Origin: Bacteroidota bacterium
GTDB taxonomy: Bacteria > Bacteroidota > Bacteroidia > Chitinophagales > Chitinophagaceae
NCBI GenBank assembly: GCA_023422565.1
Contig: JAFAGR010000094.1
Coordinates: 1-55,159 of the forward strand
DNA: 55,159 bases
Reading direction: 5' to 3'
Positions 25,846 to 35,608 of the stretch are shown here, piece by piece. Every line of letters begins with the position of its first letter. Position 1 is the stretch's first letter. Below the pieces are notes generated by a model. That model worked only from the letters and a program-made list of their open reading frames with translations. It made no database searches and had not been told where the DNA came from. A program made the translations under genes and the position numbers.

Positions 25846-26640
25846 TCAAGCCGCGTTTCGCTGAAATTCAGGACGTTTCCCGACTACCATCCATCTAATC
25901 AGGCTATGCCAAATGAGCTTTTTATTGTTCCGATGACAAAACTTGAAGCTGTATTCGTCCAAATAGTTTTGTTGGTATTTAACCGAGCAGTGATGATGAA
26001 CTCCCGTTAACCCACTTTTGAAATTCCAGGCAATAATATTTTTCGCCTCATCCACATATTTTCCTGCAACGAGATGGCAGGGATTGAGTGTACTCTCATC
26101 GGGCTTTATCGCTTTACAATGTATGTAACTTGCCCTACCGCATTTCCTTGTTTGTTTTAGTAAAATATTGACTTTTTGAAGGCCGTTTAAGTTTTTCCCC
26201 CGGTGTGTAACTATTATGCTGTCTACAGGGCAATTCCCTGCAACTTTTTCCTTTTCCATGTGAGCTGAAACCCAATCTCCCATTGTTTTTCGAATTTTAT
26301 GAGCAAAGTAGAGGGCAGTCTTGGGATTCACTCCCACAACCTCTGCAAGATTTCTCGATGACACGCTTTTTAAGAGCGCTACTTCATGATAGGCAAGAAA
26401 AAATGCTTTTAATAAGCTGAATTGGATCTTGTGAAAAGCAGTGTGTGCAGTAACTGACTCATCATAATTACAATTTCTGCATCTTACATGAAACCTGGTT
26501 CTGCCAGGCCAGCTTTTTTCGTTCCCGCAACGGCGGCAACAGAACCCTGCTTTCCATTTTATATTATACAGGTATTGTTTGCAATGTTCTTCTGTTTTAA
26601 ACGTTTTGATAAAATCGGATAAGTTCATTCCCTGAAACAT
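25846..26640 (-). CDS. IS1595-type transposase, probably inactive
   Basis: A 264-residue protein with the IS1595/ISXO2 layout: a zinc ribbon (Cys35/Cys38 and Cys54/Cys57), the segment SVTAHTAFH, a helical linker, and the C-terminal signature VHHHCS (214-219) followed by YLDEYSFKF. The middle is eroded. The first catalytic Asp may be Asp140 but sits in VDSIIV instead of the usual VDExY, the second (TDxWxGY) is not recognisable, and the protein is shorter than usual for the family. The frame is intact. No terminal inverted repeats or target duplication were found in the 166-bp and 215-bp flanks. Either a decaying insertion or a domesticated DNA-binding protein. Confidence 0.7.
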   Translation of the reverse strand: MFQGMNLSDFIKTFKTEEHCKQYLYNIKWKAGFCCRRCGNEKSWPGRTRFHVRCRNCNYDESVTAHTAFHKIQFSLLKAFFLAYHEVALLKSVSSRNLAEVVGVNPKTALYFAHKIRKTMGDWVSAHMEKEKVAGNCPVDSIIVTHRGKNLNGLQKVNILLKQTRKCGRASYIHCKAIKPDESTLNPCHLVAGKYVDEAKNIIAWNFKSGLTGVHHHCSVKYQQNYLDEYSFKFCHRNNKKLIWHSLIRWMVVGKRPEFQRNAA

Positions 26641-26855
26641 GATTAATCGTTTTTAGAGTACCAAATTCTAAAACTTTTTGCTCCCTGTCAATCCCCCGTT
26701 TTGGTGCTTTACGAGGTAAGGATGGAACATCGGATTGTTGGTTTTTAGATCCGCAGGAAAAATATCTCGTCAGTATTTGGTATATACTTCAAATACCTTC
26801 TCTTCATCCCCCTCAACATTATTCCCTATTTTTAACCACACCATTCCAAACTGCT

Positions 26856-29663
26856 ATGCTTCCTAACTGCACCACAAAATTTCTCCTGGTCATCCTTTTC
26901 TCCACACTCACCCAATCCTCCTTCTCCCAAAACATCATATACGTTTCACAATCCGGCGCGGGAAATATGGACGGCTCCAACTGGACAAATGCACTGAAAG
27001 GTGATGACCTTAGAGCCACTATATGGACGGCCCCCGCTAACACCTCATTTTGGATAGCCGGAGGAACCTACAAGCCTCATACTTCATCAAAAGATTCTTC
27101 ATTCTACATATATAACAGGCGCATCGATCTCTATGGCGGTTTCGCCGGCACGGAAACCTCCATCTCCGAACGGAACATTTCCGGTAACCCGACTGTTTTA
27201 AGCGGCGCAGTTCATCCATCGGACTCCTCCCTTTACAGTGATGTGGTTATCCGGTATCAAAATGCGGATAGCGCCATCCTGGATGGCTTTATAATTCGGG
27301 ATGCGCACGGAAGAACCGCACTTCTCAACCAAAGCCAGATGTATGAAACCGCACAGAGCCGTGTATTCGTGCGAAACTCCGTTTTTAAAAACAACAAATC
27401 AATCTACAATTCTCAGGCAGCCGCTTTCATAAATCCAATGGCAGGCCATGCCATGTTTCATTTCTTTAATTGTGATTTCACTGAAAATTATAATGGCGCA
27501 GTAGGTATTCGCCACGGAACGGAATACTTTGCTAATCGCAGTACCATTGTGGCAGACAGCTGCAGGTTTTATAACAACATCGGCAACGTAGTTGTACTTA
27601 ATGGAGCCAGCAGAACGAATAATTCAGCAAGCATAAATTTGAACCGCTGCGAGTTCAAAGGGAATTCTGAAATTCAAACCGGCGCCATCATCATGTTTGC
27701 ACCAGCTATCTACTTGGGCCAAACAGTTCCCGAAGGTGTGGTGTCACTTGATCTGGACTCTTGTTATTTCGGCGACAACAATGTGTCAACCACCGTCTAT
27801 TATTTCCCTAACATGGCTGATAGCAGCCGTTTCCTTATGAACAACTGCGTAATAGACAGCAACGGTTATTCAAATCCTTCCTTGCCTTACGGCCACGGAA
27901 ATACTGCGGTGATAATGGCAAGCAGAACCAGAACAAATAAAAATTACATTCTTAATACACGTATCAATAACAGCAGTTCCTACTATCATCCTGCACAAAG
28001 CACCACAGTTGCAATCTCGGCCGAGCAGCGGGGTACCGACAGTACCTTTATTTACAATGTGCTTTTCAATAACTGCCAGAACATGAACACCAACATTGCT
28101 CACCAGGCATTCAACGGGCGCAGATCAGCAGTGTTTCTTGTCAACTCCACGCTGTTCAAAAGCGAGGCATCCACTTTAAGAGGCTGGCGAATGATATTGA
28201 ATGAAGGCATCAATACTACAGGTACCGGGGCTGTTACGCATTTTTATATTCAGAACAGCATCATTTGGCCTTCCACAAAACACTGGGGATCGATCAGCGT
28301 TCCCAAACAACTGATAAATAACTCAGTGAATTATTCAGAGCCCGGAACCACCCGAACCTTCATTCAAAATTCCATCATCAACACTTTTGCAGATGGAGGT
28401 TCATTAACCGGTATGGGTGAAGACCTTGGTGGCAATATTTTACAGGAGCCTATTTTTAAAGATTCTCTTGCAGGCAATTTTGCTCTTATATGCAGTACGG
28501 GAATCGATCAGGGAAGTGATGCACTATATAACACTTCGCTCGGTGGCATGGTAGACCTAAACCAAAGAAACCGCTTCAACGGCACCATTGATATTGGTGC
28601 GTTTGAACATTATCCGGATTCAGTAGTGGTAAACATCAGCGGTCCTGTAACAATTTGTAGCGGTCAGCCGGCCACATTCAACGCGGCTGCAGAAAAGGGA
28701 GGAACCGATCCCGTTTATCAATGGTTCATCAACGGAACCCAAAGCGGCACGGGTAGTGCATTCTCTCCTGCATCATTAAATAATAATGATGTAGTCAGCG
28801 TGATCGTAACCAGTAGCCAAAGATGTATCGAAAAAGAAAAAGACACCGCTTCAATTCAGATAACTGTTTTACCTCCGGGTGCAACACCAACATTAAGCAT
28901 ATCATCCACAACCTTGCCTGCATGCGCGGGAAGTGAAATTGTATTTACGGCAAGTACAAACCTTCAGTTGCCGGTTTATCAATGGTCGGTCAATGGAATT
29001 AACGCGGGCACAAACTCAAATGTTTTTAATAGCAATTCATTGCAGGATGGTGACAAGGTGAGCCTCACCGTTTCAGGAAATTATCCCTCCTGCGGCGGAA
29101 CAAATCCTGTGCAACTGAATTCAGATACGATAACCATCACGCTTACCACGCCTGAAGTTCCGACAATACAAATAACAGCAACCCCTGCAGGCAATGAGCT
29201 GCCCTTCAGCATTACCGTTAGCAATCCTTTGCCGGGATGGATCTACACACTTTACAGGAACAACATCAGCACCCAATTTACCGGGACCGAATTTCACAAT
29301 CTGCAGGACACCGGGGTGTATGAAGTGAGAGCATCAGGAAGCGGTTGCTACACTTCGAACAATGCGGTGAGCAATACAATTATTAAGAATGCGGTGCAGG
29401 ATCCAAATGTATTCTCCGGAATAATTTTATATCCCGTTCCTGTCAGAGACGCACTAACGGTTTCCGGCATCACGAGGGATATGAATTTGAAATACTGCAA
29501 AATTTTTGACGCAAAGGGAAGACTGATCTTCTTAAAAAATATCGACGGCAACAACGAATTTGTAATAAATGAATTCAGCAACTTCCCGGCGGGCACGTAT
29601 GTTGTGTGCTTTGATGATAATGCAGGCAAAACGAAAAGTTATAAGGTGATGAAGGGGAGGTAG
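26856..29663 (+). CDS. T9SS-exported beta-helix surface protein
   Basis: A 935-residue secreted protein. A signal peptide ends near SFSQ. Residues about 25-600 form a right-handed parallel beta-helix of the choice-of-anchor Q type, starting IYVSQSGAGNMDGSNW and ending near VDLNQRNRFNGTIDIGAFEH. Two Ig-like domains follow, each with the YQW..NG motif. The last 75 residues are a type A type IX sorting domain: YPVPVRD, then a short Gly-rich region, FPAGTYVV and a final YKVMKGR. It should be cleaved and attached at the cell surface. Beta-helices often bind or cut polysaccharide; no catalytic motif is evident. It lies upstream of the gld cluster that would secrete it. Confidence 0.85.
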   Translation: MLPNCTTKFLLVILFSTLTQSSFSQNIIYVSQSGAGNMDGSNWTNALKGDDLRATIWTAPANTSFWIAGGTYKPHTSSKDSSFYIYNRRIDLYGGFAGTETSISERNISGNPTVLSGAVHPSDSSLYSDVVIRYQNADSAILDGFIIRDAHGRTALLNQSQMYETAQSRVFVRNSVFKNNKSIYNSQAAAFINPMAGHAMFHFFNCDFTENYNGAVGIRHGTEYFANRSTIVADSCRFYNNIGNVVVLNGASRTNNSASINLNRCEFKGNSEIQTGAIIMFAPAIYLGQTVPEGVVSLDLDSCYFGDNNVSTTVYYFPNMADSSRFLMNNCVIDSNGYSNPSLPYGHGNTAVIMASRTRTNKNYILNTRINNSSSYYHPAQSTTVAISAEQRGTDSTFIYNVLFNNCQNMNTNIAHQAFNGRRSAVFLVNSTLFKSEASTLRGWRMILNEGINTTGTGAVTHFYIQNSIIWPSTKHWGSISVPKQLINNSVNYSEPGTTRTFIQNSIINTFADGGSLTGMGEDLGGNILQEPIFKDSLAGNFALICSTGIDQGSDALYNTSLGGMVDLNQRNRFNGTIDIGAFEHYPDSVVVNISGPVTICSGQPATFNAAAEKGGTDPVYQWFINGTQSGTGSAFSPASLNNNDVVSVIVTSSQRCIEKEKDTASIQITVLPPGATPTLSISSTTLPACAGSEIVFTASTNLQLPVYQWSVNGINAGTNSNVFNSNSLQDGDKVSLTVSGNYPSCGGTNPVQLNSDTITITLTTPEVPTIQITATPAGNELPFSITVSNPLPGWIYTLYRNNISTQFTGTEFHNLQDTGVYEVRASGSGCYTSNNAVSNTIIKNAVQDPNVFSGIILYPVPVRDALTVSGITRDMNLKYCKIFDAKGRLIFLKNIDGNNEFVINEFSNFPAGTYVVCFDDNAGKTKSYKVMKGR

Positions 29664-29673
29664 TAAACTAAAA

Positions 29674-31722
29674 ATGCCATCAAACAAACTCATAAACGAA
29701 TCAAGCCCCTACCTGCAGCAGCATGCACATAATCCTGTAAACTGGTATCCCTGGGGGGATGAAGCAATTTCGCTCGCGAAGCAATTTGATAAGCCCATCC
29801 TGGTCAGCATCGGTTATTCTGCCTGTCACTGGTGCCATGTGATGGAAAGAGAAAGTTTTGAAGATGCCACTGTCGCCGGCTTCATGAACGATAATTTCAT
29901 CAACATAAAAATTGACCGTGAAGAACGTCCCGATCTTGACCATATATATATGGAGGCTGTGCAGGTGATGACGGGCAGTGGTGGCTGGCCTCTAAATGTT
30001 TTTCTTACGCCGCAATTGGAACCATTTTACGGAGGCACGTACTTTCCTCCAAAAAGATCTTTCAGAATGCCTTCGTGGATTGAAGTATTGAGTGGTGTTT
30101 CCAATGCATGGCAAAATCAAAGGGATGAATTATTGAAGCAGGCCTCCAATCTTCTTACTCACTTAAAAGGCGGCTCGCTGCTGGATGCGAAGGAAGATCC
30201 TGAAAGCGGGGAGGCAGATTTTTTTACGAGCGAAAATGCCGTTACCATAATTAATAACATTCTTAAAACCGCAGATACGGTTGAAGGCGGTTTCGGCAAA
30301 GCGCCCAAATTTCCGCAGACATTTTCTATTCAAAACCTGCTTTTTGCAGGAACCTTTTTTAAACGCGGTGATGCCTTACAGCAGGCCCATCTTTCCCTGG
30401 AAAAAATGATTGCCGGCGGAATCTACGATCAGCTCGGCGGGGGATTGGCCCGTTATTCAACCGACGCAGAATGGCTGGTGCCGCATTTCGAAAAAATGCT
30501 GTACGACAACGCCCTCTTTATCACCGTTTTAAGCGAAGCCTATCAACAAAGCAATGAGCCGGAATATGAAAGAGTGATCCACCAGACTTTCGATTTTCTT
30601 CAGCGTGAAATGCGTGATGCATCCGGCGGTTACTATTCTGCCCTCGACGCCGATTCGGAAGGAGAGGAGGGTAAATATTACGTATGGTCCAAAGAAGAGA
30701 TCGAAAAAGTAATTCCCGCGCACGCAACTGTCATCAACAAATTTTATGGGATTACCGACCATGGTAACTGGGAAGGCAGGAATATTCTTACGCGGAAATA
30801 CACTCTGAAGGACTTCGCTCAGCAACAGAATATGGACTTTTCTGATTTATCTAACGTATTGGTAGAGGCAAATGCCCAATTGTTGAAAGAACGCAACAAA
30901 AGAGTAAGGCCGGGCACAGATGATAAAATTTTACTGGCCTGGAATGCTATGCTTATAACTGCTTATTGTAAAGCTTATGCTGCGCTTGGTGAACATTCGT
31001 TCAGGGATGAAGCGCTCCGGCTTTTTGAATTTTGCACAACCTCGTTTGATGACGGGGGAGGCGGCCTTTTGCATACCTATAAGAAAGGCGTGGCGAAAAT
31101 TTCCGGGAACCTGGAAGATTACGCGACCGTGATTGAAGCCTGCATCGCGCTCCAGGAAGTTACCGGCAATCCTGCCTATCTGGAAAAAGCGACGGCCTGG
31201 CTGGAGTTTTCAGTCAAACACTTTTCATCTCCCGGCGGCATGTTTTATTATACCCGTGAATCGGAGCCTAATATCTTGTTTAGAAAAGTAGAAGTATTCG
31301 ATGCCGCAGTTCCCTCATCTAATGCCCTCATGGCGCATAATATGTTGTACCTCGGAATGATCTGGGACCGGGAGGAATGGACCCGCCGCGCAACACTAAA
31401 TATCAGGCGGCTTACAAAAAATATTACAGCACATCCCAATTCTTTTGGCGTATGGGCGAAATTAATATTGCATAATGCAAAGGAGGTGGCTCAGGTGGTG
31501 GTTTCAGGAGAAGGCTTTAACAATTTGTTGGGAGAAGTTTTGAAAATTTATTTGCCGAATAAAGTTTTACAAAGTAATATTGGAGGCTCAAAATTTCCTT
31601 TACTGAGGGGAAAGAGCAATTCAAAAACCATGATCCACATCTGTAAAAACTACATCTGCCTCCCACCAATGAGCCGTGTAGCGGATTATGAAACCTATGT
31701 AAAAAACTATATGATCAAATAA
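29674..31722 (+). CDS. DUF255 thioredoxin-like protein (YyaL/spermatogenesis-associated type)
   Basis: A 682-residue protein of the DUF255/YyaL family. The N-terminal thioredoxin-like domain opens with NESSPYLQQHAHNPVNWYPWG and has the redox-type motif CHWC (Cys51, Cys54); the rest is an alpha/alpha toroid like N-acylglucosamine epimerase/cellobiose epimerase folds (HFEKMLYDN near residue 270, GAPAPSS-like region near 560). There is no signal peptide, so it is cytoplasmic. The biochemical role is unsettled. It starts 10 nt after the surface-protein gene, so the two are very likely cotranscribed. Confidence 0.88.
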   Translation: MPSNKLINESSPYLQQHAHNPVNWYPWGDEAISLAKQFDKPILVSIGYSACHWCHVMERESFEDATVAGFMNDNFINIKIDREERPDLDHIYMEAVQVMTGSGGWPLNVFLTPQLEPFYGGTYFPPKRSFRMPSWIEVLSGVSNAWQNQRDELLKQASNLLTHLKGGSLLDAKEDPESGEADFFTSENAVTIINNILKTADTVEGGFGKAPKFPQTFSIQNLLFAGTFFKRGDALQQAHLSLEKMIAGGIYDQLGGGLARYSTDAEWLVPHFEKMLYDNALFITVLSEAYQQSNEPEYERVIHQTFDFLQREMRDASGGYYSALDADSEGEEGKYYVWSKEEIEKVIPAHATVINKFYGITDHGNWEGRNILTRKYTLKDFAQQQNMDFSDLSNVLVEANAQLLKERNKRVRPGTDDKILLAWNAMLITAYCKAYAALGEHSFRDEALRLFEFCTTSFDDGGGGLLHTYKKGVAKISGNLEDYATVIEACIALQEVTGNPAYLEKATAWLEFSVKHFSSPGGMFYYTRESEPNILFRKVEVFDAAVPSSNALMAHNMLYLGMIWDREEWTRRATLNIRRLTKNITAHPNSFGVWAKLILHNAKEVAQVVVSGEGFNNLLGEVLKIYLPNKVLQSNIGGSKFPLLRGKSNSKTMIHICKNYICLPPMSRVADYETYVKNYMIK

Positions 31723-31839
31723 CTCTACCTGCAATAATTAATTTAAATCATCGTTTAAGTAATTCGGGACTAAGATTTGTAATAAAATTTTACCTTGTCA
31801 CGAATATTTTTGAAAATGGAAAAAGTTCAGAATTATCAT

Positions 31840-31847
31840 TACATTTG
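31840..31847 (+). promoter_or_regulatory. -7 promoter element of gldKLMN
   Basis: TACATTTG matches TAnnTTTG and lies 25 nt before the gldK ATG, a normal leader length. The nearest -33-like TTTTTG (31807-31812) is about 27 nt away, longer than usual. Confidence 0.5.
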
Positions 31848-31872
31848 CCCATTACCCTCAAAGTTTAACAAA

Positions 31873-33168
31873 ATGACAAATCGGTTTTTCTATTTGATGG
31901 CCGTGCTTGCTGTCTTAACTACCGCGTCGAGCTGTAAAATGCTTAGCGGCAAGAAGAAATCGCGCTCTCTCCCGAACGACGGTCAACTGCATGGGGTTGC
32001 TCCCGGTGCCAGATGGAACCTGAAAAAACCGGTGGGGATGGTTTATGTGCCGCAGGGTACTTTTCACATGGGTCCCAGTGATGAAGATGTGAACTACGCT
32101 TTCACTGCAAGAAACAAATCTGTTTCAATCAGCGGCTTTTGGATGGATGCCACTGAAATTACCAATAATCAGTACCGCCAGTTCACTAACTGGGTAAGAG
32201 ATTCTATCGGCGCCAAGCTGATGGGCTTTGTGAAACAGGGTGCCGATGGTAATGAATATGTAGATTGGAAAAAAACCAAGGATATCAAATGGGCTGATAA
32301 GGCTACTATCGAAAAGATCGATGCCATCATCGTTACGCCGGACAACAGGATCTTTGGTAAAAAAGAACTTGACGCAAAGAAGATCGTTTACCAGTCTGAA
32401 ACTTTCGACTATAAAGCCGCAGCGCAAAACAGGGATGTGACTATTCCCCGCTCTGCTTTCATTGTAAAACAACAGATCCCTGTTTATCCTGATTCACTTT
32501 GCTGGGTGAGGGATTTCGCCTATTCTTACAATGAGCCAATGGCTAAAAAATACTTTAACCACCCCGCATTTGGAAATTACCCTGTAGTTGGTGTTTCCTG
32601 GAAGCAGGCAAATGCTTTCTGCGAGTGGCGCACACATTATTTCAACTCCTTCCTGGAAAGTAAAAAACGTAACCCCGAATCTGATTTCCGTTTGCCTACA
32701 GAAGCGCAATGGGAATATGCAGCCCGCGGCGGCCGTTCACAGGCTCAATACCCTTGGGGAGGTCCATACCTTCGTAACAAGAAAGGTTGCCTTCTTGCCA
32801 ACTTCAAACCGGGCAGAGGTAATTACCCCGAAGATGGCGGTTTTTACACCGTTCGTGCTGATGCATACTGGCCAAACGATTTTGGTTTGTACAACATGGC
32901 AGGTAACGTAGCAGAGTGGACATCTTCTCTCTACCATGAAGGTGGTTATGCTTTCCAACACGACATGAACCCGGATATTCGCTGGAATGCGAAAGATTCA
33001 GATCCTCCACGTATGAAGCGTAAAGTGCTTCGCGGCGGAAGCTGGAAAGATGTTGGGTTCTTCCTCCAAACTTCTACTCGTAGCTATGAATACCAGGATA
33101 CTGCTAAATCGTACATCGGTTTCCGCAGTGTGATCGATTTACCTGCTTCAACCTCAAGGAAACGCTGA
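31873..33168 (+). CDS. gldK: Gliding motility/T9SS lipoprotein GldK
   Basis: A 431-residue outer-membrane lipoprotein that, with GldN (PorK/PorN in Porphyromonas), forms the periplasmic ring of the type IX secretion system. The signal peptide ends in the lipobox ASSC with Cys21. The body has the formylglycine-generating-enzyme-like fold: PQGTFHMG, RLPTEAQWEYAARGG, GNVAEW and LRGGSW. Enzymatic activity is not expected in GldK. The reading frame extends 26 codons upstream from a TTG, but only the ATG at 31873 places the lipobox correctly. First gene of gldKLMN. Confidence 0.96.
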   Translation: MTNRFFYLMAVLAVLTTASSCKMLSGKKKSRSLPNDGQLHGVAPGARWNLKKPVGMVYVPQGTFHMGPSDEDVNYAFTARNKSVSISGFWMDATEITNNQYRQFTNWVRDSIGAKLMGFVKQGADGNEYVDWKKTKDIKWADKATIEKIDAIIVTPDNRIFGKKELDAKKIVYQSETFDYKAAAQNRDVTIPRSAFIVKQQIPVYPDSLCWVRDFAYSYNEPMAKKYFNHPAFGNYPVVGVSWKQANAFCEWRTHYFNSFLESKKRNPESDFRLPTEAQWEYAARGGRSQAQYPWGGPYLRNKKGCLLANFKPGRGNYPEDGGFYTVRADAYWPNDFGLYNMAGNVAEWTSSLYHEGGYAFQHDMNPDIRWNAKDSDPPRMKRKVLRGGSWKDVGFFLQTSTRSYEYQDTAKSYIGFRSVIDLPASTSRKR

Positions 33169-33206
33169 TAAGAAAAATTTTAAATTGATTTACTGTAAAT
33201 AATTGG

Positions 33207-33239
33207 ATAACTCGCCCTGAAATGGAATGGGCGGGTTAT
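33207..33239 (+). other. Hairpin between gldK and gldL
   Basis: ATAACTCGCCC and GGGCGGGTTAT form an 11-bp stem (one G-U pair) with an 11-nt loop, followed at short distance by a TTTTTAT stretch. It could be a partial terminator or an RNA-stability hairpin that sets different amounts of GldK and GldLMN. Confidence 0.6.
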
Positions 33240-33299
33240 CTACTAACTTTTTATATAACCACTAACAAAATCCACTAAAACTTAAAAAACAACAACACT

Positions 33300-34055
33300 A
33301 TGGCTGCTGGTCAATCTCGTCCAATTGATAGAATTCTGAACGTCTTCGTTTCTGCTGCTGCTGTACCCGTACTATTAGGAGCCCTTTTCAAAATCACTCA
33401 CGCCCCCGGTGCCGATATCTGGCTGAAAGTTGGTTTGTATACTGAGGCTGCCGTGTTCCTTGCTTATGCATTGCTTTACTGGCTTGCACCTCCTCCGGAG
33501 CCTGGAATGCCTGTTGCTGCCCCGGCAGAAGGAAATTCAGCGCTGAAAAGCATGGATAAGATGTTGCAGGAAGCAGACATTACACCAACCAGCCTTAAGA
33601 GACTGGGCGAAGGTTTCAACAAACTTGGAACAACCGTTAGCGGGATTTCTGATGTAAGCGATGTAGTTAAATCTACCAGCGACTTCTCAACAAAAACTAA
33701 AGAGGCAACTAATGCTATTAGTACTATGGCAACTGCTTTCTCAAGCAGCGCACAAACTATGGCATCATTCAACAATGCTTCTGAAAGTGCAAAAGGTTTC
33801 CACGAGCAGGTTCAGGTGTTAACCAAAAACCTTGGCTCTTTGAATACTATTTATGAACTGGAATTGAAAGAAAGCAACAACCACCTGAAGGCACTGAACA
33901 GCTTCTACGGTAAAATGGCAGAAGCTAGCCAGGCTATGATGAGCAGTGTGGATGATGCTAACCGTGCGAAAGAACAAATCGGTAACCTGGCAACCAACTT
34001 AGGTAAATTGAATGCCGTTTACGGAAATATGCTCACTGCAATGCAGGGAAGATAA
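33300..34055 (+). CDS. gldL: T9SS motor protein GldL
   Basis: A 251-residue inner-membrane protein that forms the pentameric stator of the proton-driven T9SS/gliding motor around GldM. Two transmembrane helices are at about 12-31 and 44-63. Glu49 in GLYTEAAVF lies inside the second helix, at the position of the intramembrane glutamate known to be essential in the family. The rest is a long helical, coiled-coil cytoplasmic domain rich in Ser/Thr/Asn. It sits 60 nt before gldM. The gap of 131 nt from gldK contains a hairpin. Confidence 0.95.
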   Translation: MAAGQSRPIDRILNVFVSAAAVPVLLGALFKITHAPGADIWLKVGLYTEAAVFLAYALLYWLAPPPEPGMPVAAPAEGNSALKSMDKMLQEADITPTSLKRLGEGFNKLGTTVSGISDVSDVVKSTSDFSTKTKEATNAISTMATAFSSSAQTMASFNNASESAKGFHEQVQVLTKNLGSLNTIYELELKESNNHLKALNSFYGKMAEASQAMMSSVDDANRAKEQIGNLATNLGKLNAVYGNMLTAMQGR

Positions 34056-34115
34056 TTTCGAAAACAAACCGATTTAGAGAACAACATTCCATAAAACATT
34101 TAATATCCATTTTAT

Positions 34116-35603
34116 ATGGCTTTACCTAAAGAGCCCCGGCAGAAGATGATCAACCTGATGTACCTGGTACTCACGGCTCTGCTGGCGCTGAACGTATCGG
34201 CAGAAGTTATCGACGCGTTCAAAACGGTTGATGCGAGTCTTATAGCATCAAATAAAAACATAGATGTTTCAAACAATACGCTTTTCAAGTCTTTTGCTGC
34301 TAAAAAAGCTGAGGCAGCAACAAGGGAAAAAGCAGAGCAATGGGGTGCTATAGCCGATAAGGCAAAAGCACAGTCAGATGCTTTAGTAAGCCACCTTGAA
34401 GCGTTAAAAAAACAGATGAAAGAGGGTTCAGGCCTGAAGATTGTAGAAGGCAAGGAAGAATACAAACTTGACGACCTTAACACTTCTTCAAGGCTGATGG
34501 ATACGGAAAAGAAAGGAGCTGATCTTGACAAAAAGCTGAAAGATTACAAGAATGCAATGCTAAACCTGCATCCTGAAATCAAAGCTGCTTTTCAAAACTC
34601 CTTTCCTGTTGATATCACAGAACCAAATAAGGACAATGTTACCGCGAGTTTCCGCATGATGCCTACGGTAGCAGCCATTACCTTGTTAAGTAAGTATCAA
34701 AACAATGTGAAGAACGCGGAAAACCAAATTGTAACCTTTGCTCACAACAAGATTGGTGAGGTTGCGGTTCGCTTCGATAAAACCGGAGTATTGGTTGGCC
34801 AGAGTTCAAACTACGTGATGCCCGGCCAGGAGATTGTTATCACTGCAGGTATCGGAGCTTACAGCTCTGCAGCACAACCTCAAATTTCCATAGCCGGAGC
34901 TAACGTTCCTGTGGTTGATGGCCAGGCAGTTTACAAAACCACAGCTTCGGGCGGTGGAAATCGTAAAGTTCCTGTAACGGTTCGTTACAGAGACCAGGAC
35001 GGTAACGAAAAAGTTGAAACAAAAGACGTGGAGTACACTGTAGGTACCCCGGGCGGTGCTGCGGTGATGCTTGATAAGATGAACGTGTTCTACATTGGCG
35101 TAGATAACCCGGTAACTATCGGTTCTCCTACAGGTTGGGATAAAACTACGGTTTCCATGAGCGGTGGTACCATTACCGGTAGCAACGATAAGAGAATCGT
35201 AAGGGTTTCTTCTCCGGGTAAGGCTTCTATCACGGTTAACGCCGATAAGAAAGCCGCCACTTTTGATTTCAGGGTGAAAAGGATCCCTGATCCGATCTTT
35301 AAAGTGGGCCCCGGCGGAACAAGGATGCCTTCGGTTACTTTCAAAAATCAGCAGTTCTGCCGTGCAGATCTTGAGAACTTTGACTTTGACCTAAGGTACA
35401 ACGTAACCAGTGCCACTGTTTATTTTTCAGGTGCCGGTTTCAACAACGTGGCTACTGCCTCTATAAGCGGCAACAGCCTTGCGCCTTTGGCACAATATAT
35501 GGCCCGATGCCAGCCCGGTACTTCCATCACCTTTGATAATGTGAAGGTGTCCGGTCCTGATGGTGCTCGCACTATTCAGGGTGTTGGTATCATCTTATAC
35601 TAA
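34116..35603 (+). CDS. gldM: T9SS motor protein GldM
   Basis: A 495-residue protein with one N-terminal transmembrane helix (about 12-31) that sits inside the GldL pentamer; the remainder is periplasmic and made of four stacked domains reaching the GldK/GldN ring. The start MALPKEPRQKMINLMYLV contains the conserved Arg (here Arg8) described as important for the motor. The C-terminal domain with PDPIFKVGPGG is typical. Located between gldL and gldN; the latter starts 5 nt downstream, implying coupled translation. Confidence 0.96.
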   Translation: MALPKEPRQKMINLMYLVLTALLALNVSAEVIDAFKTVDASLIASNKNIDVSNNTLFKSFAAKKAEAATREKAEQWGAIADKAKAQSDALVSHLEALKKQMKEGSGLKIVEGKEEYKLDDLNTSSRLMDTEKKGADLDKKLKDYKNAMLNLHPEIKAAFQNSFPVDITEPNKDNVTASFRMMPTVAAITLLSKYQNNVKNAENQIVTFAHNKIGEVAVRFDKTGVLVGQSSNYVMPGQEIVITAGIGAYSSAAQPQISIAGANVPVVDGQAVYKTTASGGGNRKVPVTVRYRDQDGNEKVETKDVEYTVGTPGGAAVMLDKMNVFYIGVDNPVTIGSPTGWDKTTVSMSGGTITGSNDKRIVRVSSPGKASITVNADKKAATFDFRVKRIPDPIFKVGPGGTRMPSVTFKNQQFCRADLENFDFDLRYNVTSATVYFSGAGFNNVATASISGNSLAPLAQYMARCQPGTSITFDNVKVSGPDGARTIQGVGIILY

Positions 35604-35608
35604 TATTT

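Noticed and set aside
25680..26855. Complete insertion sequence around the transposase
   Set aside because: No matching inverted ends or flanking target duplication could be found by eye in either flank.
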